DNA of 64,000 bases, taken from assembly GCA_902611465.1 (NCBI GenBank), contig CACLZS010000002.1, forward strand, positions 89,437 through 153,436, in the 5' to 3' direction. A program made the position numbers and the translations under genes. Of this stretch, positions 53,743-63,171 are shown piece by piece. Position 1 is the first letter of the stretch. Every line of letters starts with the position of its first letter. The DNA comes from an uncultured Pelagibacteraceae bacterium. GTDB taxonomy: Bacteria; Pseudomonadota; Alphaproteobacteria; Pelagibacterales; Pelagibacteraceae. The notes beneath the pieces are model-generated. The model was not told where the DNA came from. It did not search any database and was given only the letters and a program-made list of their open reading frames with translations.

Positions 53743-54420
53743 ATGATTGAACTAAATAAAATTACAAAAAAATTTACACTTCATAATCAGGGCAAAACAA
53801 ACATATTAGTTTTTAATAATTTGAATTTGAAAATTAATCCTGGAGAAATTGTAGCGTTAACAGGACCATCAGGTGTTGGAAAGTCTAGTATTTTAAAAAT
53901 GATTTATGGAAACTATGTTTTTCAATCAGGACAAATTAAAATTAATAATCACAACATAGATCATACATATCCGAGAAATATTATTGAACTTAGAAAAAAT
54001 ATAATAGGATATGTTAGTCAATTTCTAAGAGTGATACCTCGTGTTCCTACAATTGAAATTGTTATGGAGCCCTTATTAGAAATAAATTCAGATCAAGATG
54101 AAGTTCGTGAAAAAGCTGAAAAAATTTTACTAAAACTTAATATAGATAAAAACTTATGGAATTTATCGCCACTAACTTTTTCAGGTGGAGAACAACAAAG
54201 AGTTAATGTTGCTAGGGGACTGATTAGAAATTATCCATGTTTATTACTAGATGAACCAACTGCTAGTTTAGATAGTGTTAACAAAGATATTGTTTTGAAT
54301 TTGATTAATGAAAAAAAAGATAGTGGATCTTCAATAATTGGTATTTTTCATGATGAATATTCACGTAAATATTTAAATGCTAGGGAAATAGATATTACAA
54401 AAATATCAGATGCAAAATAA
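53743..54420 (+). CDS. phnL: C-P lyase ABC-type subunit PhnL
   Basis: 225 residues with Walker A GPSGVGKS, signature FSGGEQQRVNVARGL and Walker B LLLDEPTASLD. PhnL is needed with PhnGHI for the nucleoside-displacement step. It starts two bases after phnK and overlaps phnN by 11. Confidence 0.93.
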   Translation: MIELNKITKKFTLHNQGKTNILVFNNLNLKINPGEIVALTGPSGVGKSSILKMIYGNYVFQSGQIKINNHNIDHTYPRNIIELRKNIIGYVSQFLRVIPRVPTIEIVMEPLLEINSDQDEVREKAEKILLKLNIDKNLWNLSPLTFSGGEQQRVNVARGLIRNYPCLLLDEPTASLDSVNKDIVLNLINEKKDSGSSIIGIFHDEYSRKYLNAREIDITKISDAK

Positions 54421-54946
54421 CGGTCAGCTTATCGTAGTCGTTGGACCATCAGGATCAGGAAAAGATACTTTATTAAAAAAAGTAATTAAAAAAATTCCTA
54501 ATTCCATTTTGGTAAAAAGGTACATTACTAGGAAAAAAGATATTAAAAATGAAGATCATTACAGCATATCAATTAAAAATTTTGAAGATAAGATTTTAAA
54601 AAAACATTTCTTTGTTTACTGGAAAGCTCATGGTTTTTCATACGGTATTCCATTTAAGGAAATAAAAAAAATAGAGGAAGGTAAAACAGTAATTTTTAAT
54701 GGATCAAGAAAAGTACTTTTTAAAGTAAAAAAAAAAGTTAATAACGTTAAAATAATTAATATTATTGCCCCATCAACAATTATTAAAAAGAGACTTGTAA
54801 ATCGAGCTAGAGAAGACAAAAAATCAATTAATAAAAGGATAAAAAGAAAAATTAATTTACTACCGAAAAATATAATTACTATAAATAATAATAAATCAAT
54901 AGCTATAGGTGCAAATAAATTGAAAAAAATAATTTTAGCTAAGTGA
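54410..54946 (+). CDS. phnN: Ribose 1,5-bisphosphate phosphokinase PhnN
   Basis: 178 residues, a guanylate kinase-like P-loop enzyme (GPSGSGKDTLL, then KRYITRKKDIKNEDH and YWKAHGFSYGIP) that makes PRPP from ribose 1,5-bisphosphate. The last step of recovering the ribose used by C-P lyase. Its end overlaps the opposed DUF1045 gene by 12 bases. Confidence 0.9.
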   Translation: MQNNGQLIVVVGPSGSGKDTLLKKVIKKIPNSILVKRYITRKKDIKNEDHYSISIKNFEDKILKKHFFVYWKAHGFSYGIPFKEIKKIEEGKTVIFNGSRKVLFKVKKKVNNVKIINIIAPSTIIKKRLVNRAREDKKSINKRIKRKINLLPKNIITINNNKSIAIGANKLKKIILAK

Positions 54947-55648
54947 AAAATTTTCTAAATTCTCAAACATTCCTTTTTGGTTTTCACCAAATATATATAT
55001 TTTATCAAAATTATTTATTTCATTTAAAATGATTTCTTTGTTTCTTTCAATTTTTTTTAACTCAAGGTACAATTTGTTTCCTGTGACCTCTGATGCAAGG
55101 GTCATATGGAAATTAAATTCTGACATTAAATAGGGGTATCCCCATTTATATAAAATATTTAATTGTAATTTACTTAGTTTAGAGGGATTTCTTCTATCAA
55201 TTTCTTTTTTTGTAAGAGGTGACCTAAATTTAAATAATTCTCTAACTAGTCTATTTGATAACTTATTAATGTTATTATTTTTTTTATTTTGAACAAAAGC
55301 ATAAAAATTATTCATTTTTTTTAATTTAAATTTATAAAATTTAAATTTTTTGAATTTTTTTGCTATTTCCTCAGTTTTTTTAAATAATGTATTGGTACTA
55401 TAATTTTTGTTTAGTTTAAAAGGAGGAATAAGTGTGCCGTGAAACCCATATTTCTTTGCAATTAAAACATTTTTATCTATGTTTATTAAGTTTTTAATTC
55501 CAAATCTGTTTAGATAATTAATTCTATGTTTGTTATTTATTAACTTTGCATTAAGTGGATCCCAACCGAACCAATATCTGCCAAATTCTTCTAGACTACT
55601 CTCTTTTGGAGGTGCATAATAAATAGCGTATCTAGAATATTTTTTCAT
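54935..55648 (-). CDS. 2H-phosphoesterase-like phosphonate-operon protein (DUF1045)
   Basis: 237 residues. Two H-x-T motifs, FHGTLIPPF (about residue 70) and FHMTLASEV (near 180), are the catalytic pairs of 2H phosphoesterases, which open cyclic phosphates. It matches the DUF1045/phosphonate-operon protein type (YAIYYAPPKESSLEEFGRYWFGWDP at the N-terminus). No phnP gene exists in this locus, so this is the likely cyclic ribose phosphate hydrolase, but this is inferred. It is on the minus strand, convergent with phnN and divergent from phnM. Confidence 0.75.
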   Translation of the reverse strand: MKKYSRYAIYYAPPKESSLEEFGRYWFGWDPLNAKLINNKHRINYLNRFGIKNLINIDKNVLIAKKYGFHGTLIPPFKLNKNYSTNTLFKKTEEIAKKFKKFKFYKFKLKKMNNFYAFVQNKKNNNINKLSNRLVRELFKFRSPLTKKEIDRRNPSKLSKLQLNILYKWGYPYLMSEFNFHMTLASEVTGNKLYLELKKIERNKEIILNEINNFDKIYIFGENQKGMFENLENFSLS

Positions 55649-55723
55649 AATTCAACTTATAATACTTATATAAATTTTCTCTAATTTAAAATATTTGTAA
55701 CAATTCATGTGTATTAAAAAGTG

Positions 55724-56860
55724 ATGCATGAATATATTTTAAACAATGCCATGATAATTAAAAAAGATGAAATCGTTCATGGTCATATCAGGATTAAAGA
55801 TAACAAGATTGTCGATATAAGTAGTGGATTAAGTAATAACAAAAGTTCTATAGACTGCGAAAAAGATTATATTTCGCCAGGATTGGTTGAATTACATACT
55901 GACAATCTTGAAAGACACATGACACCAAGACCTAAAGTTTCATTTCCAGTAGAAAATGCAATTTTATCTCATGATAGAGAATTAGCATCTGTTGGAATAA
56001 CTACAGTTTTTGATGCATTAAGAGTTGGTTCTATTGAAAAAACAGGAAAATATAAAAAATATGCAAAAAACTGTTCGGATATAATTTCAAGTTTTAAAAA
56101 AGATAATATTCTCAAGATTGATCACAAAATACATTTAAGAGCTGAAACTTGTTCGGAGAATTTGATTGATGAATTAGACGAATACAATGAAACTCACGAT
56201 GTAAAACTGATTAGTATAATGGATCATACACCAGGTCAGAGGCAATTTAGAGTTATAGATAAGTACAAAGAATATCTTTCAATTAAACACGGTATGACAG
56301 AAAATGAAATGGAAATTCATTTTGATCACTTAAAAAATCTTCAAAAAAAAAATAGCAAGAAACACATAGATAAAATTTTAGAATTTAAATCATCATATGA
56401 TTGTATTTTGGCTAGTCACGACGATACCACAGAAAATGATGTTCATAATTCAAATAAATATGGAGTAAAATTGGCTGAATTTCCAACAACATTAGAAGCA
56501 GCCAAAACTTCTAAAGATTACAATATTAAAGTTATGATGGGATCTCCTAATTTACTTAGGGGAGGTTCACACTCTGGCAATATATCTGCAAAAGAACTCT
56601 TAGAAAATGATTGTTTAGATATCTTAAGCTCAGATTATATTCCATCATCATTAATTATATCTGTTGTCAAATGGGGTTTAGAAATTGATAATCTTCCAAA
56701 AGCATTTGCAGCAGCTAGTCACGCTCCATCTATAGCTACAAATTTAAATGATAGGGGTTTAATTGATAACAATAAAAGAGCAGATTTAGTAAGGTTTAAA
56801 GTTTATCAAAATTTACCTGTTGTGAAAAACGTTTGGTCAAACGGAATCCAAGTAAGTTAA
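55724..56860 (+). CDS. phnM: Ribose 1-methylphosphonate 5-triphosphate diphosphatase PhnM
   Basis: 379-residue class amidohydrolase: ELHTDNLERHMTPRP with metal His, LISIMDHTPGQRQFR, ILASHDDTTENDV and VMMGSPNLLRGGSHSGN. It removes diphosphate from ribosylphosphonate triphosphate, giving the substrate of PhnJ. The ATG at 55724 is used; a GTG one codon earlier is an alternative. It has its own promoter region, shared divergently with the DUF1045 gene. Confidence 0.93.
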   Translation: MHEYILNNAMIIKKDEIVHGHIRIKDNKIVDISSGLSNNKSSIDCEKDYISPGLVELHTDNLERHMTPRPKVSFPVENAILSHDRELASVGITTVFDALRVGSIEKTGKYKKYAKNCSDIISSFKKDNILKIDHKIHLRAETCSENLIDELDEYNETHDVKLISIMDHTPGQRQFRVIDKYKEYLSIKHGMTENEMEIHFDHLKNLQKKNSKKHIDKILEFKSSYDCILASHDDTTENDVHNSNKYGVKLAEFPTTLEAAKTSKDYNIKVMMGSPNLLRGGSHSGNISAKELLENDCLDILSSDYIPSSLIISVVKWGLEIDNLPKAFAAASHAPSIATNLNDRGLIDNNKRADLVRFKVYQNLPVVKNVWSNGIQVS

Positions 56861-57017
56861 AATATTCCGGTTGTATAAGAATATTTAATTATACCTGCTA
56901 TCATTATCGGTATTTGTAATGAAAAATTTGTTAATAAAGGTTTATTTTTTTTGGTCTATCAAAAGATGATTTTGTTCGTGTGGGATAATGCCGTTTAATG
57001 TGGATTAATGTGAACCT

Positions 57018-57086
57018 CTAATCCCGTAAATAATCGCCAGCTTCCTTTATTAAAGTCCACAGTTTACGCCGATTTTCTTCCGTCAT
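57018..57086 (-). pseudogene. Truncated copy of the 75-residue protein gene
   Basis: The ATG at 57086 opens TEENRRKLWTLIKEAGDYL and then stops after 22 residues, where the intact copy at 41850-42077 continues with GQLPDHP. 47 of 57 aligned bases match that gene's start. Upstream both share CTAGT-N7-CTAGT at the same distance. This is a duplicated then broken gene or a short decoy peptide. The rest of the 274-base gap to phnM holds only AT-rich sequence and an AATATTC/GAATATT hairpin. Confidence 0.7.
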
Positions 57087-57117
57087 AACTATACACCTTT
57101 GATTTATCTCGAAATGA

Positions 57118-57136
57118 TCTAGTCTATGATCTAGTT
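57118..57136 (-). repeat. CTAGT-N7-CTAGT direct repeat (second copy)
   Basis: TCTAGT-CTATGAT-CTAGTT, 32 bases upstream of the truncated gene's ATG. It matches the layout at 42110-42128. It reaches the stop codon of the next gene. Confidence 0.5.
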
Positions 57137-57392
57137 ACATTATTTTCTCAAGTTTCCAAGCTTCATCTTTAGCATTAAACTTTGCGTTCCAGTCTTTAGA
57201 TCTTTGATCTTCAAATAAGGCATAAAATTTTTCTTCATCAGTAACATTTGCAATAAAAATCATTTTACCTTCACGGATGTGTGCCCATTCAAATGATGAC
57301 GTGCATTTTGCAAGATCATCTTTAAATATACTGTATAATTCATCTGCATCTTTTTTAGTTCCTTCATATGTTGTTGTTCCAACAAAGTTCAT
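57135..57392 (-). CDS. Small dimeric alpha/beta-barrel-like protein
   Basis: 85 residues. The alternating strand-helix pattern (NFVGTTTYEG ... SFEWAHIREGKMIFIANVTDEEKFYALFED) resembles antibiotic-biosynthesis-monooxygenase/DUF3764-like ferredoxin folds, which often bind small substrates or are regulatory. No active-site residue can be assigned. A GGAAA-rich leader precedes its ATG. Confidence 0.65.
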   Translation of the reverse strand: MNFVGTTTYEGTKKDADELYSIFKDDLAKCTSSFEWAHIREGKMIFIANVTDEEKFYALFEDQRSKDWNAKFNAKDEAWKLEKIM

Positions 57393-57481
57393 AGTTTTTC
57401 CTTTCTTTAATTAATTAAATTAATATAGGCAAAACAAATTCCTAATCAATATGATTTTCAACGAATTTGTTTCAACTTGCT

Positions 57482-57497
57482 CTAGTTTGGGACTAGT
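57482..57497. repeat. CTAGT-N6-CTAGT related element
   Basis: CTAGT-TTGGGA-CTAGT in the 157-base gap between the 85-residue gene and the small membrane-protein gene. Related to the two repeats above but with a six-base spacer. Nothing else is seen in this gap. Confidence 0.35.
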
Positions 57498-57549
57498 TTC
57501 TACATAAAATCCTACAACACAGAACTATAATCTCTAAAAGTTCTTTCAT

Positions 57550-57672
57550 TTAAAATCCACCTCGCCAATTATTTTTAGATTTGAAGTCTTTCTCTTCTTG
57601 TTTGGAGGTAGGTCTAAATAAATAAAAACCTACAACAACAATAACGAATATACCTAAAATAATTTCAATCAT
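57550..57672 (-). CDS. Single-pass small membrane protein (40 residues)
   Basis: The frame from ATG 57672 encodes MIEIILGIFVIVVVGFYLF, a clear single transmembrane helix, then a charged tail RPTSKQEEKDFKSKNNWRGGF. It starts nine bases after the stop of the ABC-2 permease on the same strand, so it may be an accessory peptide of that exporter. No family recognised. Confidence 0.55.
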   Translation of the reverse strand: MIEIILGIFVIVVVGFYLFRPTSKQEEKDFKSKNNWRGGF

Positions 57673-57680
57673 GTAAGTAT

Positions 57681-58448
57681 CTAAGATTTAATTTTATAAC
57701 CTTTTTTGAGCAAAACAGACACGATTGTTACACAAATTATTAAAAAAAATACCATTGAGCTAATGCTGATCCAAATATTGAAATCAGAAACCCCATAGAA
57801 CGCATATCTTAAACCATTAATTAAATATACTACCGGATTAAAATAAGTAACGGTTTGCCAGAACTCTGGTAACATATCTAAAGAATATAAACTTCCCCCC
57901 AAGAAAACCATCGGTGTAACAACTAATGTTGGAATAATTGACATTTGTTCAAAGTTAGAACTCATCAAGCCAATTAAAAAACCAAATAAAGCAAAGGTAA
58001 AAGCCACAAGAACTAATAAAAAAACCATTAGTAATGGATACATCACTTGAACTTCTACAAAAAAAGTTGCTGTAATAAAAATTACTACACCTACTAATAA
58101 AGTTTTAGTTGCACCTGCTCCAACGAATGCAAGGACAATTTCAAATGTAGAAATCGGAGCTGCTAAAATTTCATACATGGTACCGTTAAATTTTGGAAAA
58201 AAAATACCAAAGGAAGTGTTACTAATTGATTGGGTAAGCAACGTAAGCATTAATAAACCCGGAACAATAAAAGATCCATAACTGATACCATCAATATTCT
58301 CCACATAACCCCCTATCACTGAACCAAAAACGATAAAGTATAAAGAGGTTGAAAGAACTGGTGAAAAAAGAGATTGCAACAAAGTTCTTTTAAAACGATC
58401 CATTTCATGAAGATACATGGCCCTAAATGCATAATAATTAAATTTCAT
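57681..58448 (-). CDS. ABC-2 type exporter permease
   Basis: 255 residues, six helices, of the YadH-like ABC-2 permease group: [50 protein letters not shown] and [22 protein letters not shown]. Partner of the ATPase gene upstream with an 11-base overlap. Possible substrates are lipids or polysaccharide; unknown. Confidence 0.88.
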   Translation of the reverse strand: MKFNYYAFRAMYLHEMDRFKRTLLQSLFSPVLSTSLYFIVFGSVIGGYVENIDGISYGSFIVPGLLMLTLLTQSISNTSFGIFFPKFNGTMYEILAAPISTFEIVLAFVGAGATKTLLVGVVIFITATFFVEVQVMYPLLMVFLLVLVAFTFALFGFLIGLMSSNFEQMSIIPTLVVTPMVFLGGSLYSLDMLPEFWQTVTYFNPVVYLINGLRYAFYGVSDFNIWISISSMVFFLIICVTIVSVLLKKGYKIKS

Positions 58449-59373
58449 TATTCTCCTTTACTAAATTAACAAATATCTTCTCTAAAGTAGTTTGTTCAGT
58501 TTTTAAATCCTGTAGCTTTAAACCTGCATCTTTTAAATCTTTAAGTAAGTTAGTTATCCCAGTACTTTCTGAATTGACATCATAAGTGTATTCTACTGTT
58601 TGGTTATCTTTGCCTATTTCTAAATTATATTTACCTAAACTATCAGGAATTTCAGTAATTTCACTTTGAAGATTTACACTTAACTTTTTCTGACCCATCT
58701 TTTTTAATAATTCTTTTGTTTCATCAATAACAATTATTTCCCCTTGATTAATAACTGCCACTCTATCTGCTATTGCTTCTGCTTCTTCAATATAATGGGT
58801 GGTTAGAATAATAGTTACACCAGTTTTTCTTAAATCTTCAACTACTTTCCACATATCTCTTCTCAACTCGACATCAACTCCTGCTGTTGGTTCGTCTAAA
58901 AATAATATTGAAGGTTCATGAGATAAAGCTTTTGCAATTAAAACTCTTCTCTTCATTCCACCAGATAGTTGTCTTAATCTTAGGTCTTTTTTATCCCACA
59001 TACTTAAATCTTTTAAAATTTTTTCTATATGTTTTGGGTTAGGTTTTTTACCGTTTAACCCTCTTGAATATGAGACATTGTTAAAAACAGTTTCAAATAA
59101 TTCTAATGTTAACTCTTGAGGGACTAATCCAATTTTTGAACGTGTCTTTCGATAATCTTCAATAATATCAAAATTTTCAACAGTTACTTTTCCAGACGAA
59201 GGTGTAACAATACCACATATAATACTGATTAAGGTTGTCTTACCAGCACCATTTGGTCCGAGTAAAGCTATAATCTCTCCTTTTTTTATTTCTAAGTTAA
59301 CTTTTTTTAAAGCTTCAAATCCGTTGTCGTAAGCTTTTGAAAGATTGTTAATAGATATTTGATTAGTAGACAT
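58438..59373 (-). CDS. ABC exporter ATP-binding protein
   Basis: 311 residues with Walker [10 protein letters not shown], signature [15 protein letters not shown], Walker [13 protein letters not shown] and a CcmA/YadG-like C-terminal extension. It forms an exporter with the following permease gene. Confidence 0.92.
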   Translation of the reverse strand: MSTNQISINNLSKAYDNGFEALKKVNLEIKKGEIIALLGPNGAGKTTLISIICGIVTPSSGKVTVENFDIIEDYRKTRSKIGLVPQELTLELFETVFNNVSYSRGLNGKKPNPKHIEKILKDLSMWDKKDLRLRQLSGGMKRRVLIAKALSHEPSILFLDEPTAGVDVELRRDMWKVVEDLRKTGVTIILTTHYIEEAEAIADRVAVINQGEIIVIDETKELLKKMGQKKLSVNLQSEITEIPDSLGKYNLEIGKDNQTVEYTYDVNSESTGITNLLKDLKDAGLKLQDLKTEQTTLEKIFVNLVKENNEI

Positions 59374-59440
59374 GTGATTTGTGGATATATAGAGACATTT
59401 TACTCAATTACAATATCTAGCCTACAAACTTTAAATTGAG

Positions 59441-59926
59441 TTAATCTCTAAAGTTTATAAATTCAATTGGAAGCCCTATATCTATAGCTTCTATTGCAGA
59501 TATTGCTTCTTGAAGATCATCTCTTTTTTTTCCTTGCGCTCTTAATTCTTCTCCTTGAATTTTAATTTGGATTTTAAGTTTTAGTTTTTTTACATCAGCA
59601 ATAATCTTCTTAGCATTTTCTTGACTAATGCCTTCTGCTAATTCACTGACTTGTCTAATGGTTCCACCAGCTGCACCTTCAGAATTTTTAATAATTATTA
59701 CTCTTGGATCTACTTTTCTTCTTATAAGATGAACTTGTAACAATTCATTTACTTGTTTTAATTTTAATTCATCAGGCGCTATTGTAGTTATTATTTTATC
59801 TTTTCTTTCAATTGAAATATTAAGTCCCTTAAAATCATATCGGTTTGCAATTTCTCTTAAACAATTTGAAAGAGCATTGTCAAATTCTTGATAATTAATT
59901 TTACTTATTACATCAAATGAAGGCAT
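59441..59926 (-). CDS. YajQ-family nucleotide-binding protein
   Basis: 161 residues: PSFDVISKINYQEFDNALSN at the start, REIANRYDFKGLNI, and the later PRVIIIKN and LKIQIKIQGEELRAQGKKRDDLQ. YajQ proteins bind RNA or cyclic di-GMP; in other bacteria they act as effectors. Single gene. Confidence 0.93.
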   Translation of the reverse strand: MPSFDVISKINYQEFDNALSNCLREIANRYDFKGLNISIERKDKIITTIAPDELKLKQVNELLQVHLIRRKVDPRVIIIKNSEGAAGGTIRQVSELAEGISQENAKKIIADVKKLKLKIQIKIQGEELRAQGKKRDDLQEAISAIEAIDIGLPIEFINFRD

Positions 59927-60023
59927 AATTTTAATATACTATACAATATTACATTTTTTTATGAGAACAACCTTCTTTAATCATTGTTATAATTTTTAAA
60001 ATTTTAGTATATTTTAATTTTAA

Positions 60024-61049
60024 ATGTCCAAAGGTAAAATTAAAATTCATATAAGAAATAATCACTGGAAAAAAGGTTCTTTGCCTTGTGATTTAGAAGG
60101 TGAAAAAAATAGTAGTGTTCCAAAAGAATTATTTGAGAATTTTCTCAATAAACACCCAAAGATAAAACATAAGATTTCATACATAGTTGATTGGGATGAT
60201 GATAATTGGAAATCTTCAATGAAAGATGCAGATATTTTGCTTACATGGAATTTTCCAACAAATAATTTAAGAAAAATTGCACCAAATTTAAAATGGATAC
60301 ATATTGTGTCAGCGGGTGTTAATCATCTTTATCCATTTAATTGGCTTAAAAAAGATTTAATTTTAACAAATAGTAGTGGAATACATTCAAAAAAAGCAGG
60401 TGAATTTGGATTAATGAGTGTTTTGATGCTTCAAAACCATATGACAAGAATAATTACTAATCAAAAAAAAAAAGAATTTATAACTTTATTAAGTAATCCA
60501 ATTGATAGTAAAAAAATTGTAGTGGTAGGCACTGGATCATTAGGTGGGTCAATGATTAAACATATCAGCTCACTAGGAGCAAAAGTTATTGGAGTTAATA
60601 GAAGGGGTAGAGCAGTTGAAGGTTGTTCAAAAGTAATAACATTTGATAGGATTGATGAAGTCTTACCTGAGGCTGATTTTCTTTATTTAGCTGTTCCAGA
60701 AACAAAGGAAACAAAAGGATTAATTAATAAGAAAAGATTAGATCTTCTTAAAGCTACGTGTGGAATTGTTAATATTGGTCGTCAATCTGTAATGGATTAT
60801 GAGCATCTAAGAAAAAAATTAAAAAAAAATGAAATTGCTGGAGCTATTTTAGATGTTTTTTCAGAAGAGCCCATAAACAGAAATTCTAAATTTTGGGATA
60901 CACCAAATTTAGTAATTACACCTCATATATCTTCAGATAGCAAAGGAAATTATATTGAAATGGTTTTAGAAAAGTTCTTCAAGAATTTAATACTATTTAT
61001 TGATAAAAAAGATTTACATAATCAAGTCGATCCTAAATTAGGTTATTGA
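60024..61049 (+). CDS. D-2-hydroxyacid dehydrogenase family protein
   Basis: 341 residues of the NAD-dependent 2-hydroxyacid dehydrogenase family: nucleotide motif VVGTGSLGGSMIKHI, catalytic Arg in NIGRQS, Glu in FSEEPIN, and His in ITPHISSD. It could reduce glyoxylate, hydroxypyruvate or another 2-oxoacid. It converges with the Gfo/Idh/MocA genes (stops adjacent). Confidence 0.87.
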   Translation: MSKGKIKIHIRNNHWKKGSLPCDLEGEKNSSVPKELFENFLNKHPKIKHKISYIVDWDDDNWKSSMKDADILLTWNFPTNNLRKIAPNLKWIHIVSAGVNHLYPFNWLKKDLILTNSSGIHSKKAGEFGLMSVLMLQNHMTRIITNQKKKEFITLLSNPIDSKKIVVVGTGSLGGSMIKHISSLGAKVIGVNRRGRAVEGCSKVITFDRIDEVLPEADFLYLAVPETKETKGLINKKRLDLLKATCGIVNIGRQSVMDYEHLRKKLKKNEIAGAILDVFSEEPINRNSKFWDTPNLVITPHISSDSKGNYIEMVLEKFFKNLILFIDKKDLHNQVDPKLGY

Positions 61050-62123
61050 TTATTTTGGTAACCAGGAACTGTACAAAGGATTGTCATTAGTAATTGGAAG
61101 TTTGATACTTTTATTTTGTCTTGATGAACTGTAAACAGCGGTTACAAATTCTAAAGATTTTCTAGCATCCAATAAAGTTACTTCATCACTAACTTTTTCA
61201 TCAAGTTTGTTGGCTATTTCATCAAACATTCCTGCATACCATGATTTAGGTTTTTCGACTTTTGACAATACTTCATCAATTTGACTTTGTGAAATAGGAG
61301 CTCTTGGTAAAAATATCCATTCATCATCAGCTGGATTATAAGGTTTATCTGGAGATGCTCCCGATTCTACTGTCAGTCCATCAAAACAGAATTTTAATCT
61401 ACTGGTATCATTTGCTGCACCAAGGGTGATAGAGCTGGTGACCAATGTTCCATCTTCCATTTCAATTGATAAAGACGCACAGTCTTCAACCTCAATATCA
61501 TTTACTCTTGTTGTTAATTTTGCAAATACATTTGAAACAGGGCCTAGTATCATACTCACCAAGTCATGAATATGTATAGCATGACTTAATATTGCCCCAC
61601 CTTGTTCACCATCCCAAGTACCTCTCCAGGGTTTTGAATAATAATCGTTTCCTCTATTCCAATGAGTCTCCAATGAGGCGATTAAAGGTTTTCCAGCAAG
61701 TCCTGACTTTATTAGTGCCTTAAATTTAGAAAATCCTAATCCATACCTATATTGGAATACAGGAAAAATTATCTTTCCTGTATCTTTACTAATATTTTCT
61801 AGCTCATCAATTTCTTTAAGACTTGAAACCAATGGTTTTTCGCAAATTACATGCTTTCCAGCTTCAAGAGATTTTTTACACGCAGAAAAATGTAAATGGG
61901 GCGGAAGACAAATATCAATTATATCTATTTCCTTTACTTTTAATACATCATCAAAGTTTAATGACATTTTAGTATCATTATTTGACACCAATATTTTATC
62001 TATTGCATCTCTAGTTAAACCACACAATGTATGAACACTAAATCGGTCTGATACTTTTTGAAAATCTTCAAAATGTTTAGCTCCTATATTAGTTCCTATT
62101 ATTGCTACTTGATATTTTTTCAT
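61050..62123 (-). CDS. Gfo/Idh/MocA-family oxidoreductase
   Basis: 357 residues: NAD(P) motif IIGTNIGAKHFEDFQ, then HVICEKPLVSSLKEI with the catalytic Lys-Pro, and SHAIHIHDLVSMILG with the conserved His. The family oxidises sugar or inositol derivatives. It overlaps the upstream family member by four bases. Confidence 0.87.
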   Translation of the reverse strand: MKKYQVAIIGTNIGAKHFEDFQKVSDRFSVHTLCGLTRDAIDKILVSNNDTKMSLNFDDVLKVKEIDIIDICLPPHLHFSACKKSLEAGKHVICEKPLVSSLKEIDELENISKDTGKIIFPVFQYRYGLGFSKFKALIKSGLAGKPLIASLETHWNRGNDYYSKPWRGTWDGEQGGAILSHAIHIHDLVSMILGPVSNVFAKLTTRVNDIEVEDCASLSIEMEDGTLVTSSITLGAANDTSRLKFCFDGLTVESGASPDKPYNPADDEWIFLPRAPISQSQIDEVLSKVEKPKSWYAGMFDEIANKLDEKVSDEVTLLDARKSLEFVTAVYSSSRQNKSIKLPITNDNPLYSSWLPK

Positions 62124-63130
62124 TTTTTTTCAGCTAATTCTTGAGCTTTAATTGCTAATTCCATTGATAAGAAAGTCAGTTCTTGCGAACAAACAGTATC
62201 AGTTCTATTTAAAACATCTTTAATTAAGTTAGCAAAGTAGGGGAGTTTTACATTTGAACAGTCAATATGTTTAACCTCATCATTATTTGCCAAAAAAAGG
62301 TGATTTCCTCTTTCAGATTTTGCTAAATCTGTGTATTTTCTAATTTCAATAAAACCTTTATCACCCAGGATAAATAACCTTCCATCTCCCCAAGTGTGAA
62401 GCGCATCAGGAGTAAACCAATCTAAACGAACATATCCATGACCACCATTTCCAGTAAGATTAATTTCACCGAAATCTTGAAAACCAGCAAACTCTTTCCT
62501 AGTCGTATTTTCAACTAACGCATGATTTACTTTAGCTTCATTTGAATTTGTAAATACTAAAAATTGATGAATTTGATGTGAGCCTATATCTGTTATTATT
62601 CCACCATAACTATCACGATCATAAAACCAATCTGGTCTCTCATAATTACCTTGCCTGTGGGGACCAGTACCAATTGTTTGTTTAACTTTACCGATTTTAC
62701 CTTCAGCGACTAGCTCTTCAGCTTTTGCAACAGCAGCTACATGAAACCTTTCTGAAAAATTAACTGACCAAATTTTTCCAGTGTCCTTGACTGTTTGTTT
62801 TAGATTATTAAGTTGCTCAATAGTTGTACATCCTGGTTTATCAACCATAACATCTTTTCCAGCTTTCATTGCGTCTATAGATAGATTTGCTCTATCTTTG
62901 GGAATGGATGAAATTAAAATCATATCAATTGTATCGTCATTTAAAATATCGCTTTTATTATCAACTCTTTTTATTTGAGGATATTTTTTACTAAATTCAT
63001 CTAATGTTAACGGAGATCCTTCGGTCCAAAAATAATTACAACTACATCCCTCTTTAAGCATCTCATCAAGCATGTCGAAGATATGACCATGATCAATACC
63101 CAATACTCCAAGATTTATAGTTTTAGTCAT
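62120..63130 (-). CDS. Gfo/Idh/MocA-family oxidoreductase
   Basis: 336 residues. Unusual N-terminus LGVLGIDHGHIFDMLDEM replaces the standard GxGxxG; catalytic KDVMVDKPGCTT, and DIGSHQIHQFLVFT carries the His. Works in tandem with the next gene; a two-step sugar/inositol catabolic pathway is an inference. Confidence 0.85.
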   Translation of the reverse strand: MTKTINLGVLGIDHGHIFDMLDEMLKEGCSCNYFWTEGSPLTLDEFSKKYPQIKRVDNKSDILNDDTIDMILISSIPKDRANLSIDAMKAGKDVMVDKPGCTTIEQLNNLKQTVKDTGKIWSVNFSERFHVAAVAKAEELVAEGKIGKVKQTIGTGPHRQGNYERPDWFYDRDSYGGIITDIGSHQIHQFLVFTNSNEAKVNHALVENTTRKEFAGFQDFGEINLTGNGGHGYVRLDWFTPDALHTWGDGRLFILGDKGFIEIRKYTDLAKSERGNHLFLANNDEVKHIDCSNVKLPYFANLIKDVLNRTDTVCSQELTFLSMELAIKAQELAEKK

Positions 63131-63171
63131 AAACTATTTTAGCAGATTAAAAATTTTTAATAAGATTTTAA

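Noticed and set aside
55690..55720. Pho box before phnM (TTGTAAC...)
   Set aside because: Only the first heptamer matches; the second position CATGTGT does not fit.
56861..57017. tRNA, attachment site or riboswitch in the gap after phnM
   Set aside because: No cloverleaf, T-loop or conserved riboswitch core was seen; only an AATATTC/GAATATT hairpin without a T-run.
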